Shown here: piece after piece, positions 32,340-43,854 of the stretch
Numbering within the stretch: the first letter of the stretch is position 1
Layout: every line of letters starts with the position of its first letter
Translations under genes and position numbers: made by a program
Origin: Haliclystus octoradiatus
Lineage: Eukaryota; Cnidaria; Staurozoa; Stauromedusae; Haliclystidae
Assembly (NCBI GenBank): GCA_916610825.1
Contig: OU744448.1
Coordinates: forward strand, 32,549,660 to 32,613,659
Length of the DNA stretch: 64,000 bases
Direction of reading: 5' to 3'
Notes under the pieces: model-generated
Database searches by the model: none
What the model was told of the DNA's origin: nothing
Seen by the model: only the letters and a program-made list of their open reading frames with translations

Positions 32340-34865
32340 TTAAACTTCTTCCAAGCTACATACTTTTGTAATAGGTCTGGTTAACATTGAAGACCTTGTC
32401 TTAACTTGTACTGTTCTTACACAGCCATCACGACCATGGTAAATTTTAACAATCCTGCCTAACGGCCACTGACATCTGTGTACTGACTCATCCAAGACTA
32501 ATACCAAACTATCTAATGCAAAATTATCCTTCTTCGTACTCCATTTCTTGCGTTCTTGCAGAAGAGGGAGGTACTCCTTAACCCATCGATTCCAGAAATG
32601 ATTGACAAGCACTTGGACATGTTGCCAACGTTTACAGTAATTAGACTTCACGTTATCTAAAGTACTAATAGGCAATGGTGGTCCTTGACTTTGCATTAAC
32701 AAGTGGTTTGGAGTTAATGCTTCAAGCTCCATTGGGTCATCACTTAGTGGGGTTAGGGGTCTGCAATTTAGCAGTGACTCTATTTCTACCAACACTGTAA
32801 GCAGTGTCTCTTCAGTGAGAAGACTGCTTCCTATAACTTTCCTCATAATTTGCCTGACCGACCTAATTAATCTCTCCCAAATACCTCCATGATGACTAGC
32901 AGTTGGGGTATTGAAATCCCATTCACAGGCCTTGTATAACAAAAATTTAGAAATTTTATTCTGGTCCATTGCTGCAATACTTTCTTTAAGTTCTTTATCT
33001 GCACCTTTAAAATTAGTGCCATTGTCACTATGCATCACACTAGGCATGCCTCTTCTTGCTGCAAACCTTCTGAGAGCATTAATAAATGAATCTGATTCTA
33101 AACTATTCGCTAATTCCAAGTGTACAGCCCTTGTGTTGAAACATGTAAATATGCATCCGTACCTTTTCTCAGTTCCTCGTCCTCTTTTAACTTTAAGAGG
33201 GCCAAAATAATCTACGCCACAATGAAAGAATGGAGGCTTGAACGCTAACGTTCTTGATTTAGGGAGGGAAGACATCAATTGCTCGCCAACCTTTCTCTCA
33301 TATCTCATACATGTCATGCAGTTTCTGACTAATTTCCTAACTGCACTCCTAGCATTAATAATCCAATACTTGGTACGAAGCAAAGACAATGTCGATTGTT
33401 GTCCAACATGACTCATAGATGTATGACAATGTTTAATCAATAAATTCGATATATGATGTGATTTCGGAAGAATCGCAGGATGTTTAAAGGTAAATGCAAC
33501 TTGTGCTTGATTTATTCTACCTCCAACTCTAAGCAACCCATTGTCTAAAAATGGATTTAGTTTCAACAATGAGCTATTTGATGGCAATGATTTTCCTTTT
33601 TCTAACGCAAAAATTTCTTTGCTAAATTTTTGACCTTGTACAATCTTCAATATCACACTTTCTGCTGTTTTGAGCTCTGAAACCTTTAAATAATCGACGA
33701 AAGAAAATGCAGGTTTTATGTTTTCATCCTTATACCTTACTTTGAATCTGAGATACTCCTTATACCTGAGTATCCAAGCAACGGTTCTATTAAGCTTATC
33801 CCAAGAGGAGTAGCGACTGAACAATTTCTCTTCAAAACCTGTTTCACTCACTTGACTAGTTGTATGACAAACATTTGCATCTTCTTTAACCTCAGGATCA
33901 TTTACTAATGATTGCATAACACGAGGATCTTCCGGCCATTCTGATTCCTCCTTCTGTAGAAAATCAGGTCCTGCAAACCATCTACTTTCAGCACCAAGTT
34001 CTTCTGGGGACAACCCTCGCGAAACATCATCAGCTGGATTACTTGCAGAATCAACATACCTCCATTGACTGGCTGTTGTTGTCTCGCGAATCTCTCCTAC
34101 TCTATTCGCAACATAAACTTTGAATCGTTTACTTTCATTTGAGATGTAACTGAGCACCGTTGTCGAGTCTGTCCAGAATGTCAAAGTTGAATCAGTCAAT
34201 CTCAACTCTCTGCAGATCTTTGAGCACAATCTAACCGACGTCAACGCTGCTTGTAATTCCAATCTTGGAATACTGATCTCTTTCAAAGGAGCAAGACGAT
34301 TCTTACCTATCACAAATGAGCAACTGATAGAATCCTGATTTACCAATCTCAAATAGATGACTGCTCCATACCCTACTTGAGATGCATCTGAAAAGGCATG
34401 TAACTCCACCTTAGAGTAAACATCAAGTGGTAATGGTAGAATATTTCTTGTTAACTCTACTTTCTCTAATTTGATCAAGTCAATGAGCCATTTTTCCCAA
34501 GTAACGAGATGAGACTCCTTCAGTTCAGTGTCCCAACCATAATCACTGCGCCACAAATCTTGTAACAAACATTTTGCCTTGAAAGTGAACGGACTTGCCA
34601 TTCCCAAAGGGTCATACAAAGAACTAACAGTAGACAATATACCACGCTTAGTTGGGGGGTTTTGCTTAACATCGCAACTGAAACCAAAACAATCTTTATC
34701 AACGTCCCATTTTACACCTAAAGTTTTGCCAACACCTAACTTATCCAAATCTAGATCAACTAATGGTGATGACCTCTCCTGTTCTGAAAATTCTGAAAGC
34801 AGTTTTCTACTGTTTGAGTTCCATTTAGTGAGGTTAAAACCGCCAACCTTTAGTAGCTGCTTCAC
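32340..34865 (-). CDS. BEL/Pao Pol, second part (RT C-half, RNase H, integrase)
   Basis: 841 codons counted from the first in-frame Met. The real frame extends upstream to the YVDDC box at about 34921 and is the continuation of the 34922-38125 ORF. RNase H is visible as LHAFSDASQVGYGAV (about 155). The integrase has an H2C2 finger (HxxxxHCH...CMTC, about 480-540) and a DDE core with VDYFG (about 553), SDNGTNF (about 612) and GGIWERLIRSV (about 660). The C-terminal domain usual in Pao elements spans about 740-841 (WQHVQVLVNHFWNRW). Apart from the frameshift at the junction no stop is present, so the break is recent or a sequencing error. Confidence 0.9.
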   Translation of the reverse strand: MKQLLKVGGFNLTKWNSNSRKLLSEFSEQERSSPLVDLDLDKLGVGKTLGVKWDVDKDCFGFSCDVKQNPPTKRGILSTVSSLYDPLGMASPFTFKAKCLLQDLWRSDYGWDTELKESHLVTWEKWLIDLIKLEKVELTRNILPLPLDVYSKVELHAFSDASQVGYGAVIYLRLVNQDSISCSFVIGKNRLAPLKEISIPRLELQAALTSVRLCSKICRELRLTDSTLTFWTDSTTVLSYISNESKRFKVYVANRVGEIRETTTASQWRYVDSASNPADDVSRGLSPEELGAESRWFAGPDFLQKEESEWPEDPRVMQSLVNDPEVKEDANVCHTTSQVSETGFEEKLFSRYSSWDKLNRTVAWILRYKEYLRFKVRYKDENIKPAFSFVDYLKVSELKTAESVILKIVQGQKFSKEIFALEKGKSLPSNSSLLKLNPFLDNGLLRVGGRINQAQVAFTFKHPAILPKSHHISNLLIKHCHTSMSHVGQQSTLSLLRTKYWIINARSAVRKLVRNCMTCMRYERKVGEQLMSSLPKSRTLAFKPPFFHCGVDYFGPLKVKRGRGTEKRYGCIFTCFNTRAVHLELANSLESDSFINALRRFAARRGMPSVMHSDNGTNFKGADKELKESIAAMDQNKISKFLLYKACEWDFNTPTASHHGGIWERLIRSVRQIMRKVIGSSLLTEETLLTVLVEIESLLNCRPLTPLSDDPMELEALTPNHLLMQSQGPPLPISTLDNVKSNYCKRWQHVQVLVNHFWNRWVKEYLPLLQERKKWSTKKDNFALDSLVLVLDESVHRCQWPLGRIVKIYHGRDGCVRTVQVKTRSSMLTRPITKVCSLEEV

Positions 34866-34921
34866 CTCTTTTGCTAGAGCAATTGCTTCTCCTTCGAGAG
34901 AAGTAGCTTTGAGGCAATCAT

Positions 34922-37900
34922 CTACATAAAACTTTCAAGAACGGTATCAACTGCCGCCTTTGAAAAATGTTCTTTATTATCAATAGCAGTGCGTTTCAGT
35001 GCAAAAGCTGCACAGGAAGGAGAACTTACTGCACCAAAAATGTGAGACACCATTTGAAGTGTTTCAGGCTCAGCCTCTAAATTGCCATCTGGCCACCATA
35101 AGAAACTTAAAGAGTTACAATCACGAGGGTCTACTTTCACCTGTAAAAACATTGCCTCGATATCACTCACAAATGCATATTTACCTAATCTGAACCTTGT
35201 TAAGACCCCTATCAAAGAATTTGTCAAGTCAGGACCCTGAAGAAGACTTGAATTAAGGGAAACCTCACCATATGTTGCTGCCGCATCAAAAACCATGCGT
35301 ACCTTCTTTGGATTCTTAGGTGATAGTACAGCATGATGTGGAAGGTACCACAATCTTGAAACATTCTCTGCCTTCTCTGTATCACCTTTTCGGACTGCAT
35401 ACCCTTTCTCCAAGTATTTGTTGATAATACCATGGTATGCCAGTCTTAGATCTTCATCTCTTTGAAGGCGTTTCTTCAAGTACATTAGCCTTCTTTTTGC
35501 AACATTAAAATTATTAGGTAGAGAAAGACTCCTATCCTTCCAAGGTAGACCCAGTTGATAATGCCCTTCTACCAACTTTAGAGTAGAATTCATCATCTCT
35601 AATGCTCTATTGTCTTCCACAGATAGACCATCATCTTCAGCAGATAAAGTACCGTACTGATCAATCAACCAAAAACCTTCAACCTGTTGATTTAAGCTGA
35701 CAGCATCAGAAATTGTGTTAACATGCACAAATGTGTTATCATTAGACTGAGATATTGTACCAAGCAGTGACCAACCTAGCTTAGTTTTTACTGCCCATGG
35801 GTCTGTAGCCCCACCTTTTCTACAATCTAACGGAACCAACGCATCAGGACAGTTGGTACCAATTAACATAGAAACCTTTTCTATTTCAACTAAAGGAAAA
35901 TTTATGCCGTTTAAGTGTCGGTACTTTGACAAGTTTATTTCCCATGGCTTAACCTTATTTCCTACATTTAGGTTCTCGATAACCCATACAGAATTTAAAA
36001 TAACCTCGTCATCATAACGAGGTGTTTCATTATTCTCTAGCACTTTGGAAATCACTATTTTACAGTTGGCTGTTCTAACTCCCTTCCCTTCCCCATTGAC
36101 AGTTGTTAGGCAAATTTCCTTCATTTCACCTTGTATCCCTAACCTGTCATGTAGATCTTTGTCACACAATGACACGGAAGAACCTGAGTCCAACAAAGCA
36201 TATGTTGTCACAGCAACATTATTTAAACCAAACACAGTAATTGGGATTATCTGCATCATAGATGTTTCATCAATATGACAGTCATCAGTATTAGCTGAGT
36301 TACATCCTTCAGTGTAATTATTTATAATTTCGATACAATTACTACTTTCCTGAGAAGGGGGAGATCGGTGTATAAGGGTGTTATGCTTATTATTGCAGTC
36401 TTTGCACGGTTTAGACAAATTGCAATTACGAGAAATGTGCCCTGTTCGTAAACAAGCAAAGCACAAGTTGTTATCCTTAATAATTTGTACTTTTTCCCCC
36501 ATGCTTTTTTCCTTAAAAACATCACATTTGTACATTAAATGATTTTCGTTTGTACAAAGTGGACAATTTTTTATGTTCCCTGTTGTTGCTAGCGTGGTTG
36601 CCCTGGTTACAATATCTACCTTCTTTTTAGTAACGGTCACATCCTTATAAATTGGAGCTGCCACAACAAATATAGGGTCATTCAGGGCGTCGGATTCATC
36701 ATCCAATTCCTCAATGAAATCCTTCAAAGTAGGCTGCCTATCCTTTCTTTTTCTAATCTTATTGGCAACCTTTTGCCACCTAGTCTGAAAATATCTAGGC
36801 ATCCTTTCATTTAATTTTGCAATTACACCTGTATTTATTTCCGACAGACAATCTAAATGTTTCAATGTTGAATAAACACTATTTGCATTGTCAGAAAGAG
36901 TTTGGAAGGCTAATTTGTCATTTGCTTTAATTGGAAGACCTTCCGTTAACACCTTCAGGCAAGCATGAGTAATGGCATGTTTTTGTCCGAACTTCTTTTT
37001 TAAACGATCTATTGCTGATTTTAATTTTCCTGGGCCTGTGATTTCAAAACCCTCCACTGCCTTTAGAGCAGGTCCACTTAAAAATTGCAATAGGCGAGAA
37101 AATTTCTGATTCTCATCAAGTGGCTTAGAGTCAATTAGATCGGTGAATCTATTGATAAATCTCGAATAATCAACAGGATTACCGGTGAATTTAACTATTT
37201 CTGGCGTCGGTAATTCATTGGTTGCACTTAACCTTTGAACAGCACAAAGAGCTTCATGAAGAGCTGTTATTTCAATAGAAGAAGACGAACTTGTGCTTAT
37301 ATTCTCATTAGAACTTTTAACCGCTTGTTTGCTTTTGTTCGAAAGACTATTATCTATTTCATTGTCTGTTAATATATTCCTATTGTTTGCTGAATTACTA
37401 TGATTACGTCCGGAACTGATAGAAACGACAGAGCCGGCACGTGCTGATAAATTGTCACCAACAGGGAATTCTTCATGCAAATCATCTAGCATATCGTGAG
37501 CTTCTGAGATCGTTTTACTTGCTACTAATTTAGCATTGGCGATGGCGATGTTTGCATTTTGCTCAGCAATTTTTGCGTCTAGTTCCAATTTTGCTGTTAC
37601 AATCCTTTGTTCAGCCCGTCTTATACTCGATCGGTGTGAAATATTGCTAGATTTAGACGATTTACTAGACCGTGATTTTGTTGAAGAGGCAATCGAGATG
37701 TTGTCCATTTCCTGTCTATTGTTAATATTATCACGAGCTGCCGCCAGCACCGACACGTTATATTTACTGTGAAAAACACTTAACTTATTATCATAACTAT
37801 TTTTTCTATCGCATTGAAATAAATATTCTTTGCGAAGATTGTCCTTTTGCGAATCGGTTAAAGTATTAATTAATATAAACGAGTTATTACAATCGACATA

Positions 37901-38125
37901 CCGTTTCCATATGTTGTCGATTTCTTTTATTGCGTTTAATACGCTTACCTCGGACACATCATCTGACCATGCATCGACTTCGGCGTACGCCTTCTTTAAC
38001 TCTTCGATATAACTTTTACACTCTTCTATCAAAACGTCAACATCCATCTCTGTGGTAGCTTTCCTTGTTAATACCATGCCAGGCCAAAGGACAAAGGACA
38101 AACTACAACGACGATCCAAGGACAC
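34922..38125 (-). CDS. BEL/Pao Gag-Pol, first part (Gag, zinc knuckles, protease, RT N-half)
   Basis: 1067 codons. Residues about 27-215 are coiled-coil-rich, with a Ser-rich patch and an RRAEQRIVTAKLELDAKIAE helix. A Pao-type gag domain follows from about 305 (KFTGNPVDYSRFINRFTDLI). Cysteine knuckles lie near 519 (CPLCTNENHLMYKC) and 553 (CFACLRTGHISRNC). The aspartic protease motif LLDSGSSVSLCD lies near 640. RT begins around 900, with RMVFDAAATYGE (about 942) and the catalytic-Asp block SDIEAMFLQVKVD (about 985). The frame ends at 34922, exactly where the YVDD box should follow, through loss of one T in a short T run. The true start may be Met17. Confidence 0.9.
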   Translation of the reverse strand: MSLDRRCSLSFVLWPGMVLTRKATTEMDVDVLIEECKSYIEELKKAYAEVDAWSDDVSEVSVLNAIKEIDNIWKRYVDCNNSFILINTLTDSQKDNLRKEYLFQCDRKNSYDNKLSVFHSKYNVSVLAAARDNINNRQEMDNISIASSTKSRSSKSSKSSNISHRSSIRRAEQRIVTAKLELDAKIAEQNANIAIANAKLVASKTISEAHDMLDDLHEEFPVGDNLSARAGSVVSISSGRNHSNSANNRNILTDNEIDNSLSNKSKQAVKSSNENISTSSSSSIEITALHEALCAVQRLSATNELPTPEIVKFTGNPVDYSRFINRFTDLIDSKPLDENQKFSRLLQFLSGPALKAVEGFEITGPGKLKSAIDRLKKKFGQKHAITHACLKVLTEGLPIKANDKLAFQTLSDNANSVYSTLKHLDCLSEINTGVIAKLNERMPRYFQTRWQKVANKIRKRKDRQPTLKDFIEELDDESDALNDPIFVVAAPIYKDVTVTKKKVDIVTRATTLATTGNIKNCPLCTNENHLMYKCDVFKEKSMGEKVQIIKDNNLCFACLRTGHISRNCNLSKPCKDCNNKHNTLIHRSPPSQESSNCIEIINNYTEGCNSANTDDCHIDETSMMQIIPITVFGLNNVAVTTYALLDSGSSVSLCDKDLHDRLGIQGEMKEICLTTVNGEGKGVRTANCKIVISKVLENNETPRYDDEVILNSVWVIENLNVGNKVKPWEINLSKYRHLNGINFPLVEIEKVSMLIGTNCPDALVPLDCRKGGATDPWAVKTKLGWSLLGTISQSNDNTFVHVNTISDAVSLNQQVEGFWLIDQYGTLSAEDDGLSVEDNRALEMMNSTLKLVEGHYQLGLPWKDRSLSLPNNFNVAKRRLMYLKKRLQRDEDLRLAYHGIINKYLEKGYAVRKGDTEKAENVSRLWYLPHHAVLSPKNPKKVRMVFDAAATYGEVSLNSSLLQGPDLTNSLIGVLTRFRLGKYAFVSDIEAMFLQVKVDPRDCNSLSFLWWPDGNLEAEPETLQMVSHIFGAVSSPSCAAFALKRTAIDNKEHFSKAAVDTVLESFM

Positions 38126-38174
38126 ACGTATTCTTGGAATCCATCAATAAACCACGAGAAGATCAAGAAAACTA

Positions 38175-38597
38175 TGTTGTACCAGTATATTTTGAAACAG
38201 AAACACGCGCTCTTATTCAAGTTAATAGAGTTGAAGCAATAAAACAGCAGTGATATTTTCAAATCTCTATTCGTCAACAAATGAATAATATAATAATGAA
38301 CGGTTTTCTAAAATAAGATAACAATAACAATTAGTATAACATTAAATATTCATAATCAGTAAATAACAATTAATAACAATTAACAATAAAATGAATAAAT
38401 ACCTTGGTTTATCTTCACAAATAACACTGAACAACAGTTTAAACACTTTGGTTGCAAATTAAATTATTTCTACTTTCAATACTCCTATCTCAACGGAGAT
38501 CACAATACAACAACAAATATTACAGAAAACTAAACCCTAATTACAGAAAAAGGGCGTTGTCACGTGACAACATTTCCTGTTACCCACAGAGGTAACA
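38175..38597 (-). repeat. BEL/Pao 5' LTR
   Basis: 423 bp with the same ends and the same length as 31603-32025. Minus-strand transcription of the element would start here. Confidence 0.95.
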
Positions 38598-39427
38598 GTT
38601 ACCTAAAAAATGAATAAGCACAGTCACTTAGGGTAAAAACACTTTTATTCATAACAATAGTTATGGCAGTCTCATGTAAAATATCGCAAGATGTAAAATA
38701 ACTAACCACCTTATTGGGAAAAGCTTGATTTCGATTAGAGGAAAAATGTCTAATAAATTCTAAATAGCCTACATTCTGAGCAATAAAGGTAAAAATAATA
38801 GATAATAAATAATAACTTTTATGATACCCTGAGGTACACTTAGAATTATCAGAATGCCCACTTTTTTTCTTTTATATGTACACATTGTAATAAACTTCAT
38901 TTTATTACAGTGTGTATGTATTTCGCAGTAATTAAATATTGTAATACTCGAGAGATTATCGAATGCTGTTCTAATTATTTCATTGGCCAACTGCCATGTT
39001 TCGATCACGCAAGCCAAAACAACTTTGATATCATGAGAGATAGAAACATCTAACATTTCTAAATAATTGTAGATCAAAATTTGAATTTTGTTAGCATCGT
39101 TGATGATACATATTTCAGAATACTATAATCGAAGACATTATTCTACTTTCCTTAATTTTTTTGGCTATAGTGGCTATCCGAAACAAACAAAAGGCCTACA
39201 AAGCCAACAAAAGCTTCCAAAACAGCATATATGAGAAACGAGACAGATCAAAATAATAACCTTCGAAAGAATCGAATGTGGTTCGAAAGTATAACTCGGG
39301 ATCTCTGATTCGAGGATATGCAGAATATGACTAAGACGTGAAGGTTTATAGGAGAAAAATTGATCTAACCTGTCAAATGCTCCATGTTAAACTCGTTAAA
39401 AAATAATACAAATATGTTTTACTTCAT

Positions 39428-39618
39428 AAAAGGGCTACTGCAGGGCAGCCTTGGGTTTTAGTTCTCTGATATCTACACTTTGAATGTTGGGAGACACTCG
39501 AAAACTGAAAAACACTCGCCCCACTCGCACTTGTTTTTCTGATGATTTCTCGTGTCTCATAACAACCCCAGTGTTGGCATCAGAGAACCCAAACACGGCT
39601 GCGGTGTAGTAAAGCTTT
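39428..39618. mobile_element. AAAGGGTTAC-family MITE, copy 4 (191 bp)
   Basis: Begins AAAAGGGCTACTGCAGGGCA and ends CGGCTGCGGTGTAGTAAAGC then TTT, an imperfect inverse complement. The interior has GGGAGACACTCG and an inverted TCTCGTGTCTC, matching copies 1 and 2. Confidence 0.65.
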
Positions 39619-39861
39619 ATTACCATATTGAAATATTGATATTTGATAAATGCATACACAGTTTGGGAGGGCACAAGTGAAGAAAATCATTGACTTACTG
39701 GTTTATCCAATTAAAATTAAAATAACCATGATTGATGACAGTTACCGAAAACTGTATAGTTATAATTAGTTGACAATCGTAAAGTTTTCTGGTATAAAAT
39801 GAAGTTTAATCGCATTTAATTATCACATTTTTTTCTCATTATAGATTCCGATTAATAAATA

Positions 39862-40831
39862 ATGGTCGCGATTATCCAACTATTGTCAATATGTTTCGCT
39901 GCAGTGGCTGCATTGGATACTATTGAAAGTTCATTCTATTGCAACCATAGATGGGTTACAGACTATTTCTACGAAATTTCCATATGAAATTATCAGGCGT
40001 TATCTCTTAACGGTCCAAGAGGTCAAGATGATCTATTAGTCCTAGATGATTGGGTAAATCATTTGATTTCTGAATAATTAGTCACAGGCACTTTTGACAA
40101 CCGAAACGGCATGATAATCATAGACTTTCGTAAAGCCACCGACGACAGAATCTATGCGGCCGAATTCGATGGGAATTTAAGTGATGATATGCTATGCAAT
40201 AAAGATGTTGGTTAATTTAATGTTACTTGAATGGCAACCAATTCACCGAGGAGGAAAACATTGCTGATGGATTCCAATGTGTCGTAACGGCCACTTTACC
40301 CATGAATAAAGATTTCATCGGAGACTGTGACGCTTATAATGCAGATTAATTCATGTGCGTACCAATCGTAGGCACAGCATAGGCAACAGGTTCAACAATT
40401 TTCTTCAACATCGCATGCCCTAAGAGTTTCCATTTCTCAATGCAGCAAATTTTTAACCGTGCACATATTTCCACAATTATCATGGTAGAGGCTATGAGAA
40501 AAATCAATGCTCACATGATTTCCTCAAGACTTATGTTTTTCCTACTGGATCGTTAGTGGGATGCAATGTAACAAGAATTGTCATTATTGGTGATGCAAAT
40601 GGCGATTAAAGAGATGATGTCACAAGCCATGCCATCTCCGATGCCGATGCTGCACCATTTATAGTTAGTACATGCTTGGCAAATATGTACTAAAGTAGAG
40701 GATCCCATTTTACTTTTCCTAACCTCCTCTCTGATGTTGGTGATTTCAATGGAGATTGTAAAGATGATTTCGTGTGTCATTATTATTCCCTCGAATGAAA
40801 GATGGTGACTGAAATTGTTTATGCCGAATGA
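39862..40831 (+). pseudogene. FG-GAP/VCBS-repeat protein pseudogene (block B paralogue)
   Basis: Begins with ATGGTCGCGATTATCCAACT, matching the start and signal-peptide region of the 18377 gene, and ends GTTTATGCCGAATGA, matching its C-terminus. In-frame stops occur throughout, for example TAA within TTTCTGAATAATTAGTC near 40066-40080. Calcium-loop codons are altered (a DSNGDGRDD-equivalent reads GATGCAAATGGCGATTAAAG near 40590). About 260 bp corresponding to the region between loops 3 and 5 is deleted near 40690. The upstream intron acceptor remains recognisable. It is a dead duplicate, not a retrocopy, because flanking intergenic sequence is duplicated too. Confidence 0.9.
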
Positions 40832-40948
40832 AAATGTGTTTGAGTTATTAAATATTTGCTTTTAACTATACACTTAATCAAGTTTTGTTTTATAAATCTA
40901 TTTGATAAATCGTATTCACTTAATTCATGTATGCTAATTTCAAAATTC

Positions 40949-42685
40949 CCCAGCAAACACGGAGACGTCCCTGCAACGTCAGGAGACGTCTACGAAGGTC
41001 GATGGACAGTCTCCGAGACGTCTCTTTGGACGTCTATCGACAGTGTACCAGTAGACAATTTTTTACGCCGCGGTGACGTTACCAGATCGTCTAGGAGACC
41101 TTCATGGAGACCCTCCGGTGACTAAACTCTGACGTTGATTTGCGAGATATTTGCCTCGCCTTTGGCAATATATGCCACGCATGAAGGTCACAGTTTACAC
41201 TATTCTGTTTAAAAGTATTTAACATGAAAGAAAACTGCAAAGTGTTGTGTTTTCAAACGCATTCAATTTATTAAACATAAAATAAAACGTTCATAGTTGA
41301 GTTAAAATGATAGTTACGAGATCTTTCTTACAAGTGTTTATCTTCTACCGTTCAAGTTAGTTAAAGGAATTCCTTTAATGAATGTTGATAAATTTCACAC
41401 AAATTGTCAATACAAATAATATATTCGATACGCCATTAGTAGCTAAATCCACAGGTACTTTCGTTGTGATAACCAAATCCGTAAACAATGTCTGCTAATA
41501 ATATAAATCCCAGATTTTATAACCATCTTTTGTAATAATAATCCAACATCGAAGTTCTAAGTAGTTGTAGATCTTATAGGAATACATCAGCCATTTTGTT
41601 GCAATAAAACCCAATAATATATTTCCAAATATGTTCCTCTCGGCGTGGCTGGCAATATCACTAGTGATTCAGATTAAATCTTTAACAGAAATAATAAAGA
41701 ATATTATTATTAATATTAAATCATAAATATAGACAACTCAAACATCATGTAAGAAATTAAGGATTAATACAGCGTCTTTGATATATTTACCTCTGGGAAA
41801 ATGTCGATGTAAGGTGAAGGAAATCTGTTTATTAATTCAGCGCTGTAGATAAATAAATATATAGAAATTATAGGTCAGTAACTGGTATAGTATGATCATA
41901 CAATACATGAAATATAGACAACTAAAAAATGATGTTTTGAAGAATAATTAGGCAGCGTTTTGATAGATTTACCTTCGGTATAAGTTTGATGGAATGAGCG
42001 GCGAAGGTAACATTGTTATTCGGTTTTTCAATTCAGCTGCAGATAAATAAGCTTGAATTCAAGATCATTAAAAGTATTATTATAAACATTATTTAGTTTA
42101 TACTGAACTATAGCAATGAGGTTGTAATATTTTACCTGGCAGTCTCATTTTTTGACAGCGACACATCGAAGAAGTAGACATTTCGCTTACAAAAACTGTG
42201 TCGAAAACATTAATTGAAATCTAATCTACAATAAAGCAAACATAAGACTACCTCAGTATAAACAATCAGCAAGTATATATTTTCAATAGCTAAACTGTAT
42301 TGAATTTTCAAGAGTATCTTACCTTTAAAAATCCCGAGGGATATTGAACGATTATATAAATTCCAACTTCATCAACACGGAAGCTCCAGAGCGGCCGTTA
42401 TAAAAATGTGTTGTGAAACTTTCTGGCGCCTATTTTCTGCAATTCAAACTGGGTGTGATTGTTTACATCACGTCTCCAATCGATCAAAAATACGTAGGTT
42501 GCCAAGCCGTAATTTTGCGACCTAGTCGGCACTTATGACGTAAACACATGAAAATAGTTTTATAAAAGTGTTTGGGACCCTGACACGACGTTGAGGGACG
42601 TTGTATAGCTGTATAATTGTGACTGACCGCTGTGAAACCTTCCAGACTCACTGGGGACGTCCCCTGACCGTCAGTGTTTGCTGGG
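40949..42685. mobile_element. 1.74 kb non-autonomous TIR transposon (CCCAGCAAACAC termini)
   Basis: Left end CCCAGCAAACACGGAGACGT, right end ACCGTCAGTGTTTGCTGGG, with subterminal GACGTC-rich repeats on both sides. The block A paralogue reads straight across the site near 20005 (AAAATACCAACATTG), demonstrating insertion. The TSD is ambiguous (TC or TCC). No transposase is encoded; interior ORFs are short and unsupported. Confidence 0.75.
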
Positions 42686-43297
42686 TCCACAATGTTTCAA
42701 AATTAATATCAGAGACTTGTTTATGGTTTTTCAGAGGCTTATGAAGATAGTTAGGTAGAAGGATAGATAGGTAATAAGAATAGTTGCTAATCGTTAAGTT
42801 CCAAATTGTAAATCTTATGTACTTGTGTAGCATATCCGTAATTAGCCTCATTTTAGTTATGCCTCACATTCATGTAAGTCCAATATTTAGTATTGTAATT
42901 CCTGTTTTAGTCAGTTTCCTGACAGTCCTCTTGAGTAAGAAAAACATTTAAAACGAACTATACAGTCTCGTCATTTAGTTTATTATTACCGAACTAGTTT
43001 ATATTCACAATCCCACACTTGCATCGATACGTATACTTACTGAGAACAGATTTTGAAATGGATGACTGGTTGTGATTGTATTAAATTATTGAAATATATT
43101 GACATACAAACATACAGTATTATTAGTATAAGTAGATAAGTAGAGAAGCAGAAATAAAAGTTTATCGAGTGTGACATCCCATTAAAAAAATTTCCATAAA
43201 AAATCAAATTTCGAACCAATATCCAATATCCACAGTCTATCAAGTTTTATGTAAGTACAATAGTACATGTTGCTAACAAATGAATTGTAGATAATTA

Positions 43298-43660
43298 ATA
43301 TAAAAGAAGCCCTACCGAAGGCACCCGTACTTCGCCTCTATTTCTAGATTAGTGACTTTCTTTCGCTAAGAGCAATGATTTTGAGCGATCTCTGTTGATA
43401 TCAGCCACGACACTGCAGATCAATTTTAACAGATCTCATGGCAGATAGGTCTCGATTGTCAATTCTCAACGATGCACTGCAGCAACTCACAATGCAATTC
43501 CCTCTGGACCATCCATCCACCATCCTCAGATGGTACTCATTGAAGCTTTAGATAAGCTCAAGACTGAATTGACCTTGGGGGGAATTGAACCACAGGTGAT
43601 CAGAAATGATCCGATATGAGTTCGGCTGCTCTGCCATCAGACTAATTACTATAGAGATTA
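43298..43660 (-). mobile_element. Second tRNA-derived SINE
   Basis: The minus-strand head near 43650 has an A-box-like TGGCAGAGCAG (complement of 43627-43637) and a B-box-like GTGGTTCAATTCC (complement of 43581-43593). The segment is absent from the paralogous site in block A, where the AGATAATTTCTATTGAGATTG region is continuous. ATTACTATAGAGATT occurs twice just right of the head, a possible target duplication. The body is unlike the 8470 SINE. Confidence 0.6.
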
Positions 43661-43854
43661 CTATAATTGCTACTTACTACAATTACTATAGAGATTGCAA
43701 TATGTACTTGAGAATAATGGAATGCATATCGAACGTTATATGAGACCAGCTCTCGGCAGTGGTTTGAGCTCGGGGTATTGTCACTTCACTCCAGTAATAT
43801 TGTTTTACAATTCACAGGAATGTTGTAGCGAATAATTGATTAATGATAAATTAT

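Larger units (their letters stand above)
31598..38602 (-). mobile_element. Complete BEL/Pao LTR retrotransposon with 5-bp TSD
   Basis: The LTRs of 423 bp at 31603-32025 and 38175-38597 appear identical by eye. They are flanked by the direct repeat GTTAC (31598-31602 and 38598-38602), the 5-bp duplication left by integrase. On the minus strand the order is 5' LTR, gag, protease, RT, RNase H, integrase, C-terminal domain, 3' LTR. A G-rich run, GGGGGTCGG, just before the 3' LTR may be the polypurine tract. No clear tRNA primer site was identified. There is no envelope-like ORF. Identical LTRs indicate a very recent insertion into duplication block B. A single-base frameshift at the RT active site disables this copy as sequenced. 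Confidence 0.95.

Noticed and set aside
32911-33210. Plus-strand ORFs across the BEL/Pao element (also 34579-34929, 36045-36278, 37536-37772)
   Set aside because: Antisense shadows of the gag-pol frame without their own motifs.
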